Position numbers and translations under genes: made by a program. Below are positions 6,823-15,032 of a DNA stretch of 64,000 nucleotides, piece after piece. Position 1 is the first letter of the stretch, and each line of letters starts with the position of its first letter. Origin of the DNA: Aedoeadaptatus ivorii (lineage in GTDB: Bacteria > Bacillota > Clostridia > Tissierellales > Peptoniphilaceae). The DNA lies in NCBI RefSeq assembly GCF_900638585.1, contig NZ_LR134523.1, positions 1,018,001 to 1,082,000 on the forward strand. Direction: 5' to 3'. Under the pieces are notes generated by a model, which was not told the DNA's origin, ran no database searches, and saw only the letters and a list, made by a program, of their open reading frames with translations.

Positions 6823-7839
6823 TTAAATGGATTCTTTTCTGGCTTTTGCCTTTTTGTATTCTTCGACGAGTTTCGGCAGAATCTTGTTGATATCGCCGAC
6901 GATACCCAAATCCGCCACTTCGAAGATCGGTGCGCCGTCGTTTTTGTTGATGGCGATAATCAGACCGGAGTCTTCCATGCCCGCCAAGTGTTGGATAGCG
7001 CCGGAAATACCCATGGCAAAGTAAACGTCAGGGCGAACGGTCTTACCGGTTTGTCCGACTTGACGATCTTTTTCGATCCAGCCGGCGTCGACAGTCGCAC
7101 GAGAGGAGGAAACTTCCCCTTCCATAAGGTCTGCGAGTTCTTGCAGATTTTCGAATCCTTCGGGGCCGCCGATACCGCGTCCACCGGATACGAGCACTCT
7201 CGCTTCGGTGATGTCCATCTTCTTCTTTTCGTCTTTTGCGACTTCGAGAATCTTGACGTTCATGTCGGCGTCGGTAAATTGAATGTCTTCTACGATCACT
7301 TCGCCCTTGCGATTTTCGTCATTGTCCAAAGCTTGCATAACGCCGGGACGTACGGTCGCCATTTGGGGTCTAAAGTCTTCGCAGACGATGGTGGCCATAA
7401 GGTTTCCGCCGAATGCCGGACGGGTCATTCTGAGGAATTTGGTTTCTTCGTCGATATCCAGTCCCGTACAGTCTGCGGTCAGACCTGTGTGGATCCGCGC
7501 AGCGAGTCTCGGTGCCAGGTCGCGGCCGATGGAGCTCGCTCCGTAGAGCACGATTTCGGGTTCGTATTTTTTGATGATTTCGAATACGGCTTTTGCATAG
7601 GGCTCGGTTACGTATTCCTTCAACATGGGATCGTCGACGACGATGACCTTGTCCGCACCGTGGGAAATGCAGATATCGGCGAGGTTTTTAATGTTTTCGC
7701 CCAAAACGACCGCATAGACTTCCTGTCCGAGGTCGTCGGCGAGTTGGCGTCCCTTACCGATCAGTTCCGTGCTGACTTTTTGTAATTCACCGTCTCTTTG
7801 TTCGGCGATAATAAAGACATTTTTGCTCATTTCATTCAC
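6823..7839 (-). CDS. etfA: Electron transfer flavoprotein alpha subunit
   Basis: The 338-residue subunit has the N-terminal ETF domain (VFIIAEQRDGELQKVS) and the C-terminal FAD domain with the diagnostic ARVLVSGGRGIGGPEGF, SRATVDAGW, QVGQTGKTVRPDVYFAMGISGAIQH and IIAINKNDGAPIFEVADLGIVGD. With EtfB it forms the cytoplasmic flavoprotein that passes electrons between NADH, ferredoxin and butyryl-CoA dehydrogenase. Start choice between two close ATG codons (MNEMSK) is not critical. It is the last gene of the bcd-etfB-etfA operon, 18 bases after etfB, and ends at a strong terminator. In anaerobic Firmicutes this pairing usually means electron bifurcation, which is inferred here. Confidence 0.97.
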   Translation of the reverse strand: MNEMSKNVFIIAEQRDGELQKVSTELIGKGRQLADDLGQEVYAVVLGENIKNLADICISHGADKVIVVDDPMLKEYVTEPYAKAVFEIIKKYEPEIVLYGASSIGRDLAPRLAARIHTGLTADCTGLDIDEETKFLRMTRPAFGGNLMATIVCEDFRPQMATVRPGVMQALDNDENRKGEVIVEDIQFTDADMNVKILEVAKDEKKKMDITEARVLVSGGRGIGGPEGFENLQELADLMEGEVSSSRATVDAGWIEKDRQVGQTGKTVRPDVYFAMGISGAIQHLAGMEDSGLIIAINKNDGAPIFEVADLGIVGDINKILPKLVEEYKKAKARKESI

Positions 7840-7857
7840 TCTCCCTGTATGGCAATC

Positions 7858-8655
7858 TTAGATAATAAACTTTTCTTCCAACTTGGAGACGATGGCTTTG
7901 GCTGCTTCGTCGGCAGACAGATCGGTCATTTTAATACCTGCACCCTTGCCTTCCTTCGCATAGGATTTTTTGACCTTGGTCGGGGAACCCTTCAGGCCGA
8001 TGTGGTCGATATTCAGATGTTCCTTAATGTCGTCCAATCCCCAAACGGCGATGTCTTTTTCATAGGCATCGAATACGCCCGATACGGTCATATAGCGAGG
8101 CTCGGCGAGTTCGGCGAGTGCGGTGATGACACAGGGGGTCTTGATTTCTACTTTGTGGTAGCGGTCTTCGAATTGACGTTTTACGTGGATCGTGTTTTCG
8201 TCGATCAGTTCGAGACCTTCTGCATAGGACACTTGGGGTAGGCCCAGGTGTTCTGCGATTTGGGGACCGACTTGTGCGGTGTCGCCGTCGATGGCTTGGC
8301 GTCCGGTGACGATCAAATCGTAGTCGCCGACGTTTTTGAGACCGGCAGCGATCGTGGTCGAGGTGGCCCAAGTGTCAGCCCCGCCGAATGCTCTGTCGGA
8401 GAGCAAAATGGCTTCATCGGCGCCCATGGCGAGGGTTTCGCGTAATGCGTCTTCCGCTTGCGGGGGTCCCATCGAAAGAACCGTTACGTGGGTGTTGGGG
8501 TATTCGTCTTTAATGCGCAAAACCGCTTCTACGCCGGCTTTGTCGTCGGGGTTAATAATGCTCGGAACGCCGTCACGAATCAAAGTATTGGTCTTCGGAT
8601 CCAAGCGAACTTCAGTGGTATCCGGTACTTGCTTTACGCAAACAATAATTTTCAT
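7858..8655 (-). CDS. etfB: Electron transfer flavoprotein beta subunit
   Basis: The 265-residue protein begins MKIIVCVKQVPDTTEVRLDP, the standard opening of bacterial EtfB, and carries ALRETLAMGADEAILLSDRAFGGAD and the DLIVTGRQAIDGDTAQVGPQIAEHLGLP nucleotide-binding segment. The latter resembles EtfB of electron-bifurcating Bcd/Etf complexes, which bind FAD here in place of AMP; I infer this from the family context only. It sits between bcd (15 bases upstream) and etfA (18 bases downstream) in one transcription unit, so the three subunits can be made in balance. Confidence 0.97.
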   Translation of the reverse strand: MKIIVCVKQVPDTTEVRLDPKTNTLIRDGVPSIINPDDKAGVEAVLRIKDEYPNTHVTVLSMGPPQAEDALRETLAMGADEAILLSDRAFGGADTWATSTTIAAGLKNVGDYDLIVTGRQAIDGDTAQVGPQIAEHLGLPQVSYAEGLELIDENTIHVKRQFEDRYHKVEIKTPCVITALAELAEPRYMTVSGVFDAYEKDIAVWGLDDIKEHLNIDHIGLKGSPTKVKKSYAKEGKGAGIKMTDLSADEAAKAIVSKLEEKFII

Positions 8656-8670
8656 TGTGCTTTCCTCCTC

Positions 8671-9816
8671 TTATTTTACGCCCATCCAGCCGGAGATGAC
8701 CATGCGCATAACTTCGGATGTTCCTTCGTAGATTTCGGTGATCTTCGCATCGCGCATCAAACGTTCTACCGGGTAGTCCTTGATATATCCGTAACCGCCC
8801 AACAACTGTACGGCGCGACGGGTTACATCGGATGCGTTTTCTGCCGCAAACAACTTCGCCATGGCCGCCAGGTGACTATAGGGCACGCCGCGGGATTTGC
8901 TGTCGGCTGCTTGATAGACCAACAAACGAGCCGCTTCGGTTCTGGTTTGCATATCCGCCAATTGGAATTGGGTGTTTTGGAATTGAGAAAGTCTGCGACC
9001 GAATTGTTTTCTTTCCTTCGTATACTGTACAGTCTCATCGATGGCGCCTTGTGCGATACCCAGCGCTTGTGCGGCGATACCGATACGACCGCCGTCCAAG
9101 GTCTTCATAGCCAGGGCAAAACCCTTGCCTTCGCGGCCCAACATATTTTCTTTGGGGATGCGGCAGTCTTCGAAAATCAGCTCACAGGTGGAAGAAGCGC
9201 GGATACCCATCTTGTTTTCGGCTTGTCCGATGCTGAAGCCGGGGGTTCCCTTTTCTACGATAAATGCGGAGATGCCACGGGTGCCCTTGGCTTCTCTGTC
9301 GGTGATGGCGATGACGACGAAGATATCGGCGATGCCGGCGTTGGTGATAAAGATCTTCGTGCCGTTCAATACATATTCGTCTCCGTCTAAAACGGCGATG
9401 GTCTGTTGTCCGGAAGCGTCGGTACCGGCGTTGGGTTCGGTAAGACCGAAAGCGCCGAGCTTTTTACCGCTGCAAAGATCCGGTAAGTACTTTTTCTTTT
9501 GCTCTTCGGTTCCGTTTTCGAAAATAGGAGCTACGCAAAGAGATGTATGTGCAGAAACGATAACGCCGTGAGATCCGCAGACCTTCGACAGTTCTTCGAT
9601 GCAGCTGACATACGCCAGATAGTCGCCCCCTTGTCCGCCGTATTCTTTGGGGAAGGGAATACCGAAAAAGCCGGCTTTGGCCATTTTCTTGATATTTTCC
9701 ATCGGCGGTTCTTCTGTTTCGTCGATTTCCGCTGCAATCGGCTCTACTTCATTTTCGGCAAATGCGCGGTACAGTTGACGCAGAAGCAGATGCTGTTTGT
9801 CCATTGCAAAATCCAT
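8671..9816 (-). CDS. bcd: Short-chain acyl-CoA (butyryl-CoA) dehydrogenase
   Basis: The 381-residue flavoprotein matches Bcd in length and layout: an N-terminal helical domain, a beta barrel with AFGLTEPNAGTDASG and FITNAGIADIFVV, and a C-terminal helical domain. The catalytic base is Glu364 in EIYEGTSEVMRMVI, the position used by short-chain dehydrogenases. KERKQFGRRLSQFQNTQF contributes to FAD binding and QLLGGYGYIKDYPVERLMRD is also typical. It reduces crotonyl-CoA to butyryl-CoA and, with EtfAB directly downstream, probably couples this to ferredoxin reduction. The thiolase, crotonase and 3-hydroxybutyryl-CoA dehydrogenase genes are not in this window. Confidence 0.93.
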   Translation of the reverse strand: MDFAMDKQHLLLRQLYRAFAENEVEPIAAEIDETEEPPMENIKKMAKAGFFGIPFPKEYGGQGGDYLAYVSCIEELSKVCGSHGVIVSAHTSLCVAPIFENGTEEQKKKYLPDLCSGKKLGAFGLTEPNAGTDASGQQTIAVLDGDEYVLNGTKIFITNAGIADIFVVIAITDREAKGTRGISAFIVEKGTPGFSIGQAENKMGIRASSTCELIFEDCRIPKENMLGREGKGFALAMKTLDGGRIGIAAQALGIAQGAIDETVQYTKERKQFGRRLSQFQNTQFQLADMQTRTEAARLLVYQAADSKSRGVPYSHLAAMAKLFAAENASDVTRRAVQLLGGYGYIKDYPVERLMRDAKITEIYEGTSEVMRMVISGWMGVK

Positions 9817-9920
9817 TACAAGTCCTCCTTCATCTTCCTAGATTGTTCATTTATTGTTTAACTAACAGCCTGAAACTATTGACTTGAATGTATCAATCAT
9901 AGCTCCACCAACTAAATCCT

Positions 9921-9948
9921 ATTATAAACCTTTTGCGCAGAATGTAAA
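9921..9948 (-). promoter_or_regulatory. Promoter of bcd-etfB-etfA
   Basis: TTTACA (9948-9943), 16 bases, TATAAT (9926-9921) on the minus strand, about 105 bases upstream of the bcd start. Confidence 0.6.
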
Positions 9949-9965
9949 CCATTTCCGGCAAATCT

Positions 9966-9983
9966 TCGTGAAATATTTTTCAT
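9966..9983. promoter_or_regulatory. Rex-like redox operator candidate
   Basis: TCGTGAAATATTTTTCAT matches 14 of 18 positions of the TTGTGAAATATTTCACAA-type Rex palindrome. It lies 18 bases upstream of the -35 box of the nearer bcd promoter and at the predicted start point of the weaker upstream promoter. Rex commonly represses butyrate and fermentation genes at high NAD+/NADH, so the context is right, but one half-site is degenerate. Confidence 0.35.
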
Positions 9984-10190
9984 TTATATTGTATCCTTTC
10001 TATATGCACTTTGCTACCATGTAAAATCATGACTTTGAAACGCCTTTTCGATTTTTCCCGTAATTCTCCCCGTTTTAAACCACGAAGATTTTTTATTTCG
10101 ATTCTCCGCGACGCGACACATAAAAATAATCGTTTCCCGCTTCGTTGTATATTTGTCAATTTGGAGTACATCGTTTTCCGAAAGGACAAA

Positions 10191-10214
10191 AAAAAGAGAT
10201 GTCTCCATCTCTTT
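10191..10214 (-). terminator. Terminator of the rRNA methyltransferase/phosphatase/pgi operon
   Basis: AAAGAGATG / CATCTCTTT stem (10193-10201, 10206-10214) with a 4-base loop, followed by further T residues on the minus strand, 8 bases after the pgi stop. Confidence 0.88.
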
Positions 10215-10221
10215 TGCGCGT

Positions 10222-11442
10222 TTATAATCTCTCCCGCATCGCCTGTTTATAATCTTCTACCCCCGGCTGATCGAAGGGATTTACGCCGTCCAAGTAGGCG
10301 CTTAAGGCGCAGGCGTATTCCATAAAATAGAAGAAGCGTCCCAATTGATAGGCGTCCATTTTCTCACAGACCAACGACGCCGTATCGACGCCACCCGCTT
10401 CGTGGGCAGCGCGGGTGCCGGTGAATGCCGCGCGGTTCACTTCCGATATGGCTTTGTTTGCAATGCCATTCAAGCCGTCTTTCATGTCGAGATCCGGCAC
10501 GGCGAGCGAGGCGTCCCCGTCTTCTATAAAGAGGACGGTCTCAAAGAAGGTCTTCGGCCCCTGCTGAATCCACTGTCCCATGGAGTGGAGATCGGCCGAA
10601 TAGACGAGGGGAACGGGAATCATGCCCCGCCCGTCTTTGCCTTCGCTCTCGCCGAAGAGTTGCTGCCACCACTTGCCCAGCGCCATAAGCTTGGGTTCGT
10701 AGACGGCAAAGATCTCCCCGACTTTGCCGTCTCTGCGCATCGCGTCGCGAAACAGGGCGTACTCCGCCGCCTTGTTCTCGGCGGGATCTTTCGCGCATTC
10801 GGCTTCCATATCCCGAGCGCCTCGTAAGACCTCGCGTATATCGATGCCCCCGAGCGCCATGGGAACGAGACCCACCGGAGAGAGTACGGAGTAGCGTCCG
10901 CCCATGTCTTCCGGCACGACGAAACGTCGAATGCCGTTTTCTATCGCAAAATCGCGTAGAGGGCCTTTTTGGGCATCGGTGATGATTGTAAAGTGGCGTA
11001 AGTGCTCGGATTCACCACCCGCCCGTTCTAAAAACAGGCGAAAGGCGATGGCAGTCTCCATGGTGGAGCCGGATTTCGAGATTACGACCACGTGATCGCG
11101 CGCGGGGTCGTATCGATTCAGCGCATCGGAAAGATCTGCCGCCGAAAAGCTGTTTCCCGTAAAATAGAGCCCATCGGCATCCAGCGCACAGGCGGCGGCA
11201 TACGCACCCAAATACGACCCGCCGATTCCCAACACGAAGATGCGCTCTGCCTGAATCCTATCGGCATAGGCCTCGATTTCCGCCACATCCTCTTCCATTG
11301 TGCGCGAAGGATAGTCCAGCCAACCCGTAAATTCCACCCCCGGAGCGGTTTTCGACCGCATGGCTTCGACGATGGCGAAAATTTCTTCGCGCCGATGCGA
11401 AGTAAAGGGCTCGTTTGTGTGCAAACCGATGCGTACTTTCAT
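10222..11442 (-). CDS. pgi: Glucose-6-phosphate isomerase
   Basis: The 406-residue enzyme interconverts glucose-6-phosphate and fructose-6-phosphate in the cytoplasm. It shows FVLGIGGSYLGAYAA (about residues 68-82), the phosphate-binding VVVISKSGSTMET, GGRYSVLSPVGLVPMALGG, SMGQWIQQGPKTFFET with the catalytic Glu region, and a C-terminal YFMEYACALSAYLDGVNPFDQPGVEDYK whose Lys is the conserved ring-opening base region. It is slightly shorter than the 440-450 residues typical of Gram-positive Pgi. It is the last gene of an operon with an rRNA methyltransferase and a PAS/SpoIIE phosphatase, 9 bases after the latter. Confidence 0.96.
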   Translation of the reverse strand: MKVRIGLHTNEPFTSHRREEIFAIVEAMRSKTAPGVEFTGWLDYPSRTMEEDVAEIEAYADRIQAERIFVLGIGGSYLGAYAAACALDADGLYFTGNSFSAADLSDALNRYDPARDHVVVISKSGSTMETAIAFRLFLERAGGESEHLRHFTIITDAQKGPLRDFAIENGIRRFVVPEDMGGRYSVLSPVGLVPMALGGIDIREVLRGARDMEAECAKDPAENKAAEYALFRDAMRRDGKVGEIFAVYEPKLMALGKWWQQLFGESEGKDGRGMIPVPLVYSADLHSMGQWIQQGPKTFFETVLFIEDGDASLAVPDLDMKDGLNGIANKAISEVNRAAFTGTRAAHEAGGVDTASLVCEKMDAYQLGRFFYFMEYACALSAYLDGVNPFDQPGVEDYKQAMRERL

Positions 11443-11451
11443 AGCGACCTC

Positions 11452-12555
11452 CTAGATCATGCGAATATAGACACAACTCATGTCGTCGACAATATCTTGG
11501 TGAATATAGTCTTCCAAAGTATGAACGATATGCTCTAACATAGACGGTTCGTCGCCGGAGAAGAGTTCTCGCAAGGCTTCGACACCGAATTGTCTCTGTT
11601 TTTGGTCCCTGCATTCCGTGATGCCGTCGGTATAAAACAAGAGCTCGTCTCCCCGCTTCAGATACGCCTTGCGGCATTCGTAGAAGGTGCCCTGCACCAG
11701 GCGGCTCACCGGAAAGCCCGAATTCAGCAAAAGCCGCACCCGGTTCTTTCGCTTTAACAGCGGCGGGCAGTCGTGCCCGGCATTTACGTAGGTAAAGCTG
11801 CGGTCCGTATCACAATAGACGCCCAGGAACATGGTAAAGTAAATGGTCTCCGGCAGATGCAGATCCCGAAACCGCTCCCCGAGCTCTACAATGGCGACGG
11901 TGGGATCGATCAAAATCTCGGGATCCAGATTCCGCATGGTCTGGGAGATAAACATATTGACCATCGAGGAGGCGAAGCCGTGTCCCACGGTATCGGCGAT
12001 GTAGATCACCGTATGGTGCTCGTCGACCTCGAGCAGGTCGAAGAAGTCGCCGCTTAAGACCTCCGCCGGCCGGTAAAAGAAGTCCATATGCATCTTTTCG
12101 GTATATCCCCTACGCGGCAGGAGCGCCTGTTGAATATTAGCGGCGGCCATTTGTTCCTCGATCAGCGATCGATTCTTCTCGATCAGTTCGACCTGGAGGT
12201 TTTTCTCCATACTCTTGTCGCGAAAGACCTCGATGGCGCCCACGATTTTTCCCTTAGAAGAGCGAATCGGGTTTGTCTTTACGGAATAGTATTTGTCCTC
12301 GAATAAGACCTCCCGCTGAATATTCTCTCCGCTCGCAAGACAGCGTGCGGTCATGCGAAAATCGCAGAGACCGTTGGGATTGCCATCGTCTCCGGCGGGA
12401 CAGAGCAAGCCGATATCCATGCCCTGGACTCGTCGCATCGCCTCGTTGACGAAGATGACTTCGTTGTTCTCGTCGACGACGCGGATCAAATCCGACATGG
12501 TATCTAAGAGCTTAATGTCCATTTGACCCGATAAAATATCACTGTCTTTCATCAA
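11452..12555 (-). CDS. PAS-domain SpoIIE/RsbU-type PP2C serine phosphatase
   Basis: Residues 10-120 form a PAS sensor (MSDLIRVVDENNEVIFVNEAM ... VGAIEVFRDKS), followed by a helical linker (LIEKNRSLIEEQMAAANIQQALLP, about residues 125-150) typical of RsbU-like proteins, and a PP2C domain. Metal ligands appear in VLSGDFFDLLEVDEH (about residue 170), DTVGHGFASSMVNMF and the final DELLFYTDGITECRD and DDMSCVYI. Such phosphatases dephosphorylate STAS-domain anti-anti-sigma factors or similar partners in response to a PAS signal. No sigma, anti-sigma or STAS gene is visible in this window, so its target is unknown. It lies between the rRNA methyltransferase (16 bases) and pgi (9 bases). Confidence 0.9.
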   Translation of the reverse strand: MMKDSDILSGQMDIKLLDTMSDLIRVVDENNEVIFVNEAMRRVQGMDIGLLCPAGDDGNPNGLCDFRMTARCLASGENIQREVLFEDKYYSVKTNPIRSSKGKIVGAIEVFRDKSMEKNLQVELIEKNRSLIEEQMAAANIQQALLPRRGYTEKMHMDFFYRPAEVLSGDFFDLLEVDEHHTVIYIADTVGHGFASSMVNMFISQTMRNLDPEILIDPTVAIVELGERFRDLHLPETIYFTMFLGVYCDTDRSFTYVNAGHDCPPLLKRKNRVRLLLNSGFPVSRLVQGTFYECRKAYLKRGDELLFYTDGITECRDQKQRQFGVEALRELFSGDEPSMLEHIVHTLEDYIHQDIVDDMSCVYIRMI

Positions 12556-12571
12556 AACCTCACTCGAAACT

Positions 12572-13693
12572 TTATCTCGGCCGGGGCCCGTAGTATTGGT
12601 AGTAGTCTACTCTTATATTTCCGTTATACAATTTTCTCTTGCGATCCGCGACTTTCCCGAATCCCTTTTCAAAGCCGCCGTCGGCGGTAATGATGTAGTG
12701 GCTCCAGGTCTTCAGCGTGCGGCACAGCGCCCCCAGTTCGCGGTTTAAGGCCATCACCGATTCGCGGTCTTCGATCCGCATTCCGTAAGGCGGATTGGTG
12801 ATGATCACGCCGTAATCGCCGGCGAGATCCAACCGCGCGATGTCCTTTTCCAACAGGCGAATGTCGTCGGTAAGACCCAGCGCGTCGATATTGATGCGCG
12901 CCGCTTCGATCGCCTTGGGGTCGATGTCGAACCCGTAGATCTCGAGGGGCGTCTCGTAGTCGATGCCCGCGTATGCTTCCTGGCGGATCTCTTTGGAGCG
13001 GGTACCCTCTAAATTCCAGTACTCGAAGTCGAACCTGCGGTTCAGTCCCGGCGGAATGTTGCGCGCGATCATCGCCGCTTCGATCAAGATGGTGCCGCTT
13101 CCGCAAAAGGGATCGACCAGAATGCGGTCCTTATTCCAATAGCTGAGCTGCACGAGTCCCGCCGCCAGGGTTTCGCTTAAAGGCGCTTTGACCGAACGCT
13201 TGCGATAGCCCCGGTCGTGGAGCCCGTCGCCGCTGGTGTCCAAGTAAATCGTCGCCATATTGTCTATAATGCGTATGCCGACGCGGAATCGGGCGCCGTT
13301 TTTCGGAAACCACTCCGTTTGGTAGCGGGTCTGCAATTTCTTGACGATCGCTTTTTCGCTGATTCGTTGAATGTCCGACAGGGAAAACAGGGCGGATTTT
13401 TTGCTCTTCGCCTCGGTGATGAAATTCGCCGTCTTCGGCAAAATCTCCTCCCACGGGAGCGCATACACGCCCTCGAAGAGCGCCTCAAAGCTTTCGGCCC
13501 GAAAGGTCCCGAGTACCCAATGTACCCGTTCTGCCGAACGCAAACAGAGATTGAAACGCGTCATATCTTCCATGGTGCCCGCCATGGACACCAATCCGTC
13601 GACGACGCGGATGTCTTTTGCGCCCAAGGCTGCTACTTCCCGTTTTACCACGGCTTCCATGCCGATATTGGTCGTCGCTTCAAATTGAATCAT
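12572..13693 (-). CDS. THUMP-domain class I rRNA (guanine-N2)-methyltransferase, RlmL-N/YpsC family
   Basis: The 373-residue protein has an N-terminal ferredoxin-like/THUMP RNA-binding region (residues 1-160, ending RVGIRIIDNMATIYLDTSGDGLHDRGYR) and a Rossmann methyltransferase domain with LVDPFCGSGTILIEAAMIARN, YGFDIDPKAIEAARIN and the catalytic NPPYGMRI motif (about residues 285-292). This layout matches YpsC/RlmL N-terminal half proteins that methylate guanine in 23S rRNA (G2445 in E. coli); the exact base is inferred. A TATAAT box (13715-13710) lies 17 bases upstream of the start. It heads the operon with the SpoIIE phosphatase and pgi. Confidence 0.9.
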   Translation of the reverse strand: MIQFEATTNIGMEAVVKREVAALGAKDIRVVDGLVSMAGTMEDMTRFNLCLRSAERVHWVLGTFRAESFEALFEGVYALPWEEILPKTANFITEAKSKKSALFSLSDIQRISEKAIVKKLQTRYQTEWFPKNGARFRVGIRIIDNMATIYLDTSGDGLHDRGYRKRSVKAPLSETLAAGLVQLSYWNKDRILVDPFCGSGTILIEAAMIARNIPPGLNRRFDFEYWNLEGTRSKEIRQEAYAGIDYETPLEIYGFDIDPKAIEAARINIDALGLTDDIRLLEKDIARLDLAGDYGVIITNPPYGMRIEDRESVMALNRELGALCRTLKTWSHYIITADGGFEKGFGKVADRKRKLYNGNIRVDYYQYYGPRPR

Positions 13694-13743
13694 AGATCAC
13701 CTCCACTGTATTATACTAAATGTATGCCGAAGTTAGCGTATAT

Positions 13744-13773
13744 TTTATAGTTTTTGCCATCGTATCGTATAAT
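13744..13773 (+). promoter_or_regulatory. Probable promoter of the superoxide reductase gene
   Basis: TTTATA (13744-13749), 18 bases, TATAAT (13768-13773), about 95 bases upstream of the start codon. No PerR-like palindrome is evident. Confidence 0.4.
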
Positions 13774-13866
13774 AAATATATTTTGATTGTGAATTTTTAT
13801 GGTCTACGGGGTATAAGGGCATTGTAGGACAAAATGATCTGTTGTATTACTGGGAGGTAATTGTAC

Positions 13867-14223
13867 ATGGCCAAATTAACCGAAACCGTAAAAAGCGGCG
13901 ACTTTAAAAATGAAAAACACGTTCCCGAAATCGAAGCATCCTTCGAAAACGGCGAAGTTAAAGTAAAAGTAGCCGTCGGTTCCGAAATCGAGCACCCCAA
14001 CACCTTAGAACACCATATCGCATGGATCAAGGTATTCTTTACCCCCGAAGGCGCTTCCGTTCCCTTCGAAGTAGGCAGCTATGAATTCGCAGCACATGGC
14101 GAAGAAAAAATCTTCACCAAGCCCGAAGTCGAAGCTTGCTTCAAGAGCGCAAAGAAGGGTACCGTTTATGCCCTGTCCTTCTGCAACATCCATGGTCTGT
14201 GGGAAAACGCAAAAGAAATCTAA
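13867..14223 (+). CDS. Superoxide reductase (neelaredoxin/class II desulfoferrodoxin)
   Basis: The 118-residue protein lacks the N-terminal rubredoxin-like domain and is a single iron-binding SOR domain. The pentacoordinate iron ligands are all present: His18 (with Glu16 before it as the usual sixth ligand), His43, His49, Cys106 and His109 (SFCNIHGLW). It reduces superoxide to hydrogen peroxide without making oxygen, a hallmark of anaerobes. The start is the ATG at 13867, 9 bases after GGGAGG; a TTG two codons upstream is less likely. It is monocistronic, closed by a terminator shared with the convergent aldolase gene. Confidence 0.95.
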   Translation: MAKLTETVKSGDFKNEKHVPEIEASFENGEVKVKVAVGSEIEHPNTLEHHIAWIKVFFTPEGASVPFEVGSYEFAAHGEEKIFTKPEVEACFKSAKKGTVYALSFCNIHGLWENAKEI

Positions 14224-14235
14224 GCGGTAAAAAAA

Positions 14236-14261
14236 GGATCCACCTGCGGGTGGACTTTTTT
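14236..14261. terminator. Bidirectional terminator between superoxide reductase and aldolase genes
   Basis: TCCACC / GGTGGA stem (14239-14244, 14249-14254) with TGCG loop; seven T on the plus side and seven A before it. Confidence 0.88.
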
Positions 14262-14270
14262 TGTGCGAAA

Positions 14271-14942
14271 TTATCTCCTCTTTTTATTGCTTTCCGATTT
14301 TTGCCCGTAGTCTTTGGCCCGCGCAATGACCTCGTCGATCTTTTCGTCGGAAATAAACGAAATCTCTTTTCCGGTGGAAAGGGCGGTGATATACAAAAAG
14401 GCGCAGAACTCGAGATCCTTCGTGATCTCCAATGCCTCCTTTAAGGTCTTTCCGCCGGCAATCAGTCCGTGATTGGCGAGAATGACCGCCTTAGAACGGT
14501 CTCCCAAATGCTCCGCCGCCGACCGCGCCAGCGCCGGCGTTCCGAAGGTTTCGTAGGGAGCCAGGGGAATTCTCGACGTGCCGGAGGAGGCGATCAGATA
14601 GCTGATGGCCTGTAAGTCTTCGCCCAAGGTGGACAAAACCGAAATATATTTGCTGTGGGTGTGGATCAGCGCGTGGATGTCGCTTCTTCGGTCGTAGATC
14701 TCGGCGTGCATCTGCCATTCGGAAGAGGGCGTGCGAAAGCCTTCCACCACATTGCCGTAGGTATCCATGGCGACGAGATCCCGTTCTTTGATCGCAAAAT
14801 AGTCCATCCCCGACGGGGTGATCATAAATTTCTCGCTGCCGTCCAAGCGAACGGACAGATTGCCGCCGCTGCCGAAAGCGAGCCCCTCTTCGATCAGGGT
14901 CTTTCCGTAATATATCAGTTCTCTTCGCTCTTGTACGTCCAT
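14271..14942 (-). CDS. Class II aldolase/adducin-family protein (fuculose-phosphate aldolase-like)
   Basis: The 223-residue protein shows the zinc-site motif IHTHSKYISVLS (about residues 92-103), a third His in ANHGLIAGG (about residues 154-162), the Glu base region SSEWQMHAEIY and GSGGNLSVRL near the N-terminus. Members cleave L-fuculose-1-phosphate or related sugar phosphates to dihydroxyacetone phosphate and an aldehyde, or act in methylthioribose salvage. No fucose or salvage genes adjoin it, so the substrate is undetermined. It is transcribed alone from a promoter back-to-back with that of the nuclease-helicase gene. Confidence 0.88.
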   Translation of the reverse strand: MDVQERRELIYYGKTLIEEGLAFGSGGNLSVRLDGSEKFMITPSGMDYFAIKERDLVAMDTYGNVVEGFRTPSSEWQMHAEIYDRRSDIHALIHTHSKYISVLSTLGEDLQAISYLIASSGTSRIPLAPYETFGTPALARSAAEHLGDRSKAVILANHGLIAGGKTLKEALEITKDLEFCAFLYITALSTGKEISFISDEKIDEVIARAKDYGQKSESNKKRR

Positions 14943-14965
14943 AATGCCTCCTTCTCCGTGTGAGT

Positions 14966-14994
14966 ATTATACATCCGGCGTACGGCATTCGCAA
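14966..14994 (-). promoter_or_regulatory. Promoter of the class II aldolase gene
   Basis: TTGCGA (14994-14989), 17 bases, TATAAT (14971-14966). Its -35 box overlaps that of the divergent helicase promoter by five bases. Confidence 0.6.
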
Positions 14995-15016
14995 CAGTAC
15001 GCCGTCGTAGTATAAT
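14988..15016 (+). promoter_or_regulatory. Promoter of the helicase-trmL-birA operon
   Basis: TTCGCA (14988-14993), 17 bases, TATAAT (15011-15016), 17 bases before the ATG at 15033. Confidence 0.65.
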
Positions 15017-15032
15017 AGGAAACGGTGATCCT

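Larger units (their letters stand above)
9817..10221. other. AT-rich regulatory spacer upstream of bcd
   Basis: This stretch of about 400 bases carries no convincing gene. It holds a bcd promoter (9921-9948), a second possible minus-strand promoter (TAGCAA 10016-10011, 17 bases, TACAAT 9993-9988), a Rex-like motif (9966-9983) and the pgi terminator. Short open frames on the minus strand (69 and 64 codons) have no RBS or recognisable protein features. The block 9984-10190 is otherwise unexplained. Confidence 0.5.

Noticed and set aside
9853-9872. TTGTTTAACTAACAG as a second Rex operator
   Set aside because: The TGTT and AACA half-sites are five bases apart rather than eight, so the geometry does not fit Rex.
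9980-10208. Two overlapping short minus-strand frames (69 and 64 codons) upstream of bcd
   Set aside because: They use TTG- or weak-start readings, lack an RBS, and overlap the regulatory spacer and the pgi terminator.
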